A stretch of DNA of 64,000 bases, from contig NZ_KK073872.1 in assembly GCF_000585335.1 (NCBI RefSeq), forward strand, positions 130,001 through 194,000. The letters are read 5' to 3'. The stretch is from Cloacibacillus evryensis DSM 19522. GTDB taxonomy: Bacteria > Synergistota > Synergistia > Synergistales > Synergistaceae. The position numbers and the translations under genes are program-made. Shown here one piece after another: positions 62,078-64,000 of this stretch. Numbering within the stretch: position 1 is the stretch's first letter; the number at the start of each line of letters is the position of its first letter. The notes below the pieces were generated by a model. That model was not told the origin of the DNA and made no database searches. It was given only the letters and a program-made list of their open reading frames with translations.

Positions 62078-63496
62078 ATGTTGGGACATAGGTCATCGGC
62101 GGCGCTTGGCAAGGAAGAACAGCGCCGGCGAATGTTAAGCGAGCCGGTGGGCAGGCTCATTCTCTCCCTTGGCGGACCGACGACGGTTATTATGGCAGTC
62201 ACCACCATTTACCTGATCTCGAATGTATTTTTCATCTCAAAGCTGGGGACCAGCGCCAACGCCGCCGCGAGCGTCGTCTTCGCCATCTTCGCCTTTTTCA
62301 ACGCCGTCGGTTATACCTTTGGCCGCGGCGCGGAGAGCAAGATAGAGATAAGTCTCAGCGCCGGCGACGACACGGAGGCAAGCCGTTTTGCCTCCACATC
62401 TTTCTATTCCGTCATCCTGATCGGCACGCTGACCGCGCTCCTCGGCATAAAATATGTTGAGGGTCTCATGAGGCTCCTTGGCGCGACGGACAGCATCCTG
62501 CCATACGCCGTCGATTATTCGCGCCACGTACTGCTCAGCGCTCCCTTCGCCTGTTCGGCTTTCGTAATGAACAACATCCTGCGCGCCGAGGGTAAGGCTG
62601 TTTATTCTATGCGCGGGCTGCTGGGTGGCTCTTTGCTCAACATAGTGCTGACTCCGGTGCTGATATTTCCCCTGAAAATGGGCATTGCGGGGGCCGGGGC
62701 GGCGACGCTCGTGAGCCAGTGCGTCAGCTTCGTCATTCTTTATGAATATTTCCTGCGCGGCAAGAGCATCACCAGGCTCACGCTGGCCGGCGTGTCGCGC
62801 GATCCGCGCGAATACTATGATATTTTCCGGATCGGCAGCCCCTCTATGACGCGGCAGGGCTTTTCCAGCCTCTCCACCGCGGCGCTCAACTATGCCGCCG
62901 GAGCCTACGGCGACGCCGCAATCGCGGCGATGTCGGTCGTTTCACGCGTCGTCATGTTCCTCTTCGCCATCGTTACGGGCATTACGCAGGGTTTTCTGCC
63001 CGTTGCAGCCTATAACTATGGCGCGAAGCAGTACGCGCGCATCCGCCAAGGTTTTTGGTTCACCGTCAGGGCAGGCCTGCTCTGCATGTCCGTCATCTCT
63101 CTTCTCACCTACATCTTCGCGCGCGAGATCGTCACGGTTTTCAGCTATGGGGACTCGGCGATCATCGGCGTCGGGACCTTCGCGCTCCGCTGTCAGGCGG
63201 CGGTTTTCATCCTTCAGCCGCTCTTCATCGTCACCGAGATGATGATGCAGGAACTTGGCTTCGCCGCGCGCGCCTCGGTGCTGGCCTCGCTGCGTCAGGG
63301 GATATTCTTCCTGCCGATGCTGGCGGTGCTGCCGTCCTTTATGGGGCTGGACGGCGTCGCGGTCAGCCAGGCGGCTGCCAATGTTATGACCCTCTTCGCG
63401 ACGCTGCCCTTTGTTTACAGCTTTATGAAGCTGCTCGACACTAAAGAAAAGGCGATGCCGGATTCCACGGAAACGACGGCGTCAGCCAAAAACTGA
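62078..63496 (+). CDS. MATE family efflux transporter
   Basis: The 472-residue protein has about twelve membrane segments and the MATE pattern: GRLILSLGGPTTVIMAVTTIYLISNVFFISKLGTSANAAASVVF, VMNNILRAEGKAVYSMRGLLGGSLLNIVLTPVLIF and IVTGITQGFLPVAAYNYGAKQYARIRQ. It likely exports a cationic compound in exchange for Na+ or H+. The ATG at 62078 has AGAGGA eight bases upstream; an ATG at 62045 is possible. It stands alone and is not closely similar to the MATE protein at 6076-7392. Confidence 0.85.
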   Translation: MLGHRSSAALGKEEQRRRMLSEPVGRLILSLGGPTTVIMAVTTIYLISNVFFISKLGTSANAAASVVFAIFAFFNAVGYTFGRGAESKIEISLSAGDDTEASRFASTSFYSVILIGTLTALLGIKYVEGLMRLLGATDSILPYAVDYSRHVLLSAPFACSAFVMNNILRAEGKAVYSMRGLLGGSLLNIVLTPVLIFPLKMGIAGAGAATLVSQCVSFVILYEYFLRGKSITRLTLAGVSRDPREYYDIFRIGSPSMTRQGFSSLSTAALNYAAGAYGDAAIAAMSVVSRVVMFLFAIVTGITQGFLPVAAYNYGAKQYARIRQGFWFTVRAGLLCMSVISLLTYIFAREIVTVFSYGDSAIIGVGTFALRCQAAVFILQPLFIVTEMMMQELGFAARASVLASLRQGIFFLPMLAVLPSFMGLDGVAVSQAAANVMTLFATLPFVYSFMKLLDTKEKAMPDSTETTASAKN

Positions 63497-63596
63497 TCCG
63501 GCGTTTTAAGCTTCGCTTTAGGTGCCTGTGCGTTTTCGCGTGAAAAACAGAGGGGCCGGGAGTGGCTCCTTTGCGTTCAAATGATTGCCGCATAGT

Positions 63597-64000
63597 TTAT
63601 TTTTTATTCTTTCTGAGTTGGAGGCAGAACGCGCCGAGACAGATGAGGAGGCTCCACGGGGCCGCGCCGCAGCCGCCTGAACCGCCGTAGTGTGTGTCTG
63701 TATCTATCACTGTTACCATGCATTCGGCGCTGAATTCGCCCGCCCTGGCCGTTATTACCGCCGTGCCGGGGGCGTGCGCCGTCACCTTGCCGTCAGCCAC
63801 GCTCGCGGCCTCCGGGCTGCCGCTCGCCCAAATGACGGCGTCCGTCGAATCAGCGGGCGTGACCGCCGCTGCGAGTGTCAGCGTTTCGCCCTTTCTCAGC
63901 GACGCCGCGCTCTTGTCTAGCGTGATGCCGGCGGCGGGTATCCTTTCGACGACATTTATCCCCGCAGAGAGCACGATATCATGCGGTGTCTCCGAAGGGC
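63597..64000 (-). CDS. Surface protein with Big2-like domain and Synerg-CTERM tail, N terminus outside window
   Basis: The frame stays open to the right edge, so only the last 133 residues are visible. A bacterial Ig-like (Big2) domain appears first: AGITLDKSAASLRKGETLTLAAAVTPADSTDAVIWASGSPEAASVADGKVTAHAPGTAVITARAGE. Then come a GGSGGCGAAP motif, a hydrophobic helix (WSLLICLGAFCLQL) and the basic tail RKNKK. This C-terminal signal is the Synerg-CTERM type, a sorting tail known from Synergistetes, probably processed at the GGC. The protein is thus exported and anchored or sorted at the envelope. Confidence 0.85.
   Translation of the reverse strand, partial: PSETPHDIVLSAGINVVERIPAAGITLDKSAASLRKGETLTLAAAVTPADSTDAVIWASGSPEAASVADGKVTAHAPGTAVITARAGEFSAECMVTVIDTDTHYGGSGGCGAAPWSLLICLGAFCLQLRKNKK

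Overview
The window is a chromosomal segment of a GC-rich anaerobic, amino-acid-fermenting bacterium, most likely a member of the Synergistota (Cloacibacillus-like). The phylum call rests on a cut-off protein at the right edge that ends in a GGC-hydrophobic-basic tail of the Synerg-CTERM type. The gene content agrees with it: glutamate dehydrogenase, CoA-transferase and thiolase, peptidases, selenium-type molybdenum hydroxylase genes and many carboxylate transporters. The genus is inference. No mobile element, CRISPR array or tRNA gene was found.

Layout. 1-3490: 23S rRNA (5' end outside the window), an unusual spacer made of three tandem ~116-bp units that each start like 5S rRNA, then 5S rRNA and a terminator. 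3592-8935: a KdpDE-like two-component system whose KdpD lacks its usual N-terminal sensor half, a MATE exporter behind a structured leader, and a dicarboxylate/glutamate symporter. 9114-12098: a ferrous-iron operon (two feoA, feoB and a 56-residue Cys-rich FeoB partner) carrying DtxR/IdeR-like boxes. 12204-14492: two exported proteins and a split chromate transporter pair. 14600-20579: an acetoacetate/short-chain fatty acid operon (thiolase, CoA-transferase, AtoE), divergent from a PucR-type regulator. 20591-24093: glutamate dehydrogenase with a foldable leader, a DUF554 membrane protein, a small unknown protein and a cupin. 24115-30570: an M28 lipoprotein peptidase, then TetR-PepD facing a YfcC-type transporter, with one 25-bp operator motif at both promoters. 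30606-35695: a GGGtGRT protein with a NifU-like scaffold, phosphohexomutase, an exported nitroreductase, prepilin peptidase and a 4-oxalocrotonate tautomerase.

35709-60674 is the most interesting part: an IclR regulator and a ~24-kb catabolic island. Genes in order are fumarase-type beta and alpha subunits (candidate mesaconase), an enamidase-like amidohydrolase, methylaspartate ammonia-lyase, a 6-hydroxynicotinate-reductase-like protein, a TAXI binding protein, UPF0280, a three-subunit molybdenum hydroxylase interleaved with a fused TRAP permease, an Old Yellow Enzyme/GltD-like fusion, YqeB, and citDEF-like lyase subunits. citF carries a one-base frameshift. A second unit encodes a tripartite tricarboxylate transporter and a threonine-aldolase-like enzyme. 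Both units have the same near-identical inverted-repeat operator downstream of their promoters.

Taken together, the island looks like uptake and reductive opening of an N-heterocycle, as in nicotinate fermentation by Eubacterium barkeri, joined to the mesaconate-citramalate branch that yields acetate and pyruvate. I do not know of a described pathway with this combination, and the substrate cannot be read from sequence. 61115-64000 holds an MBL-fold hydrolase, a second MATE exporter and the Synerg-CTERM protein. Start codons were placed from Shine-Dalgarno spacing where several were possible.
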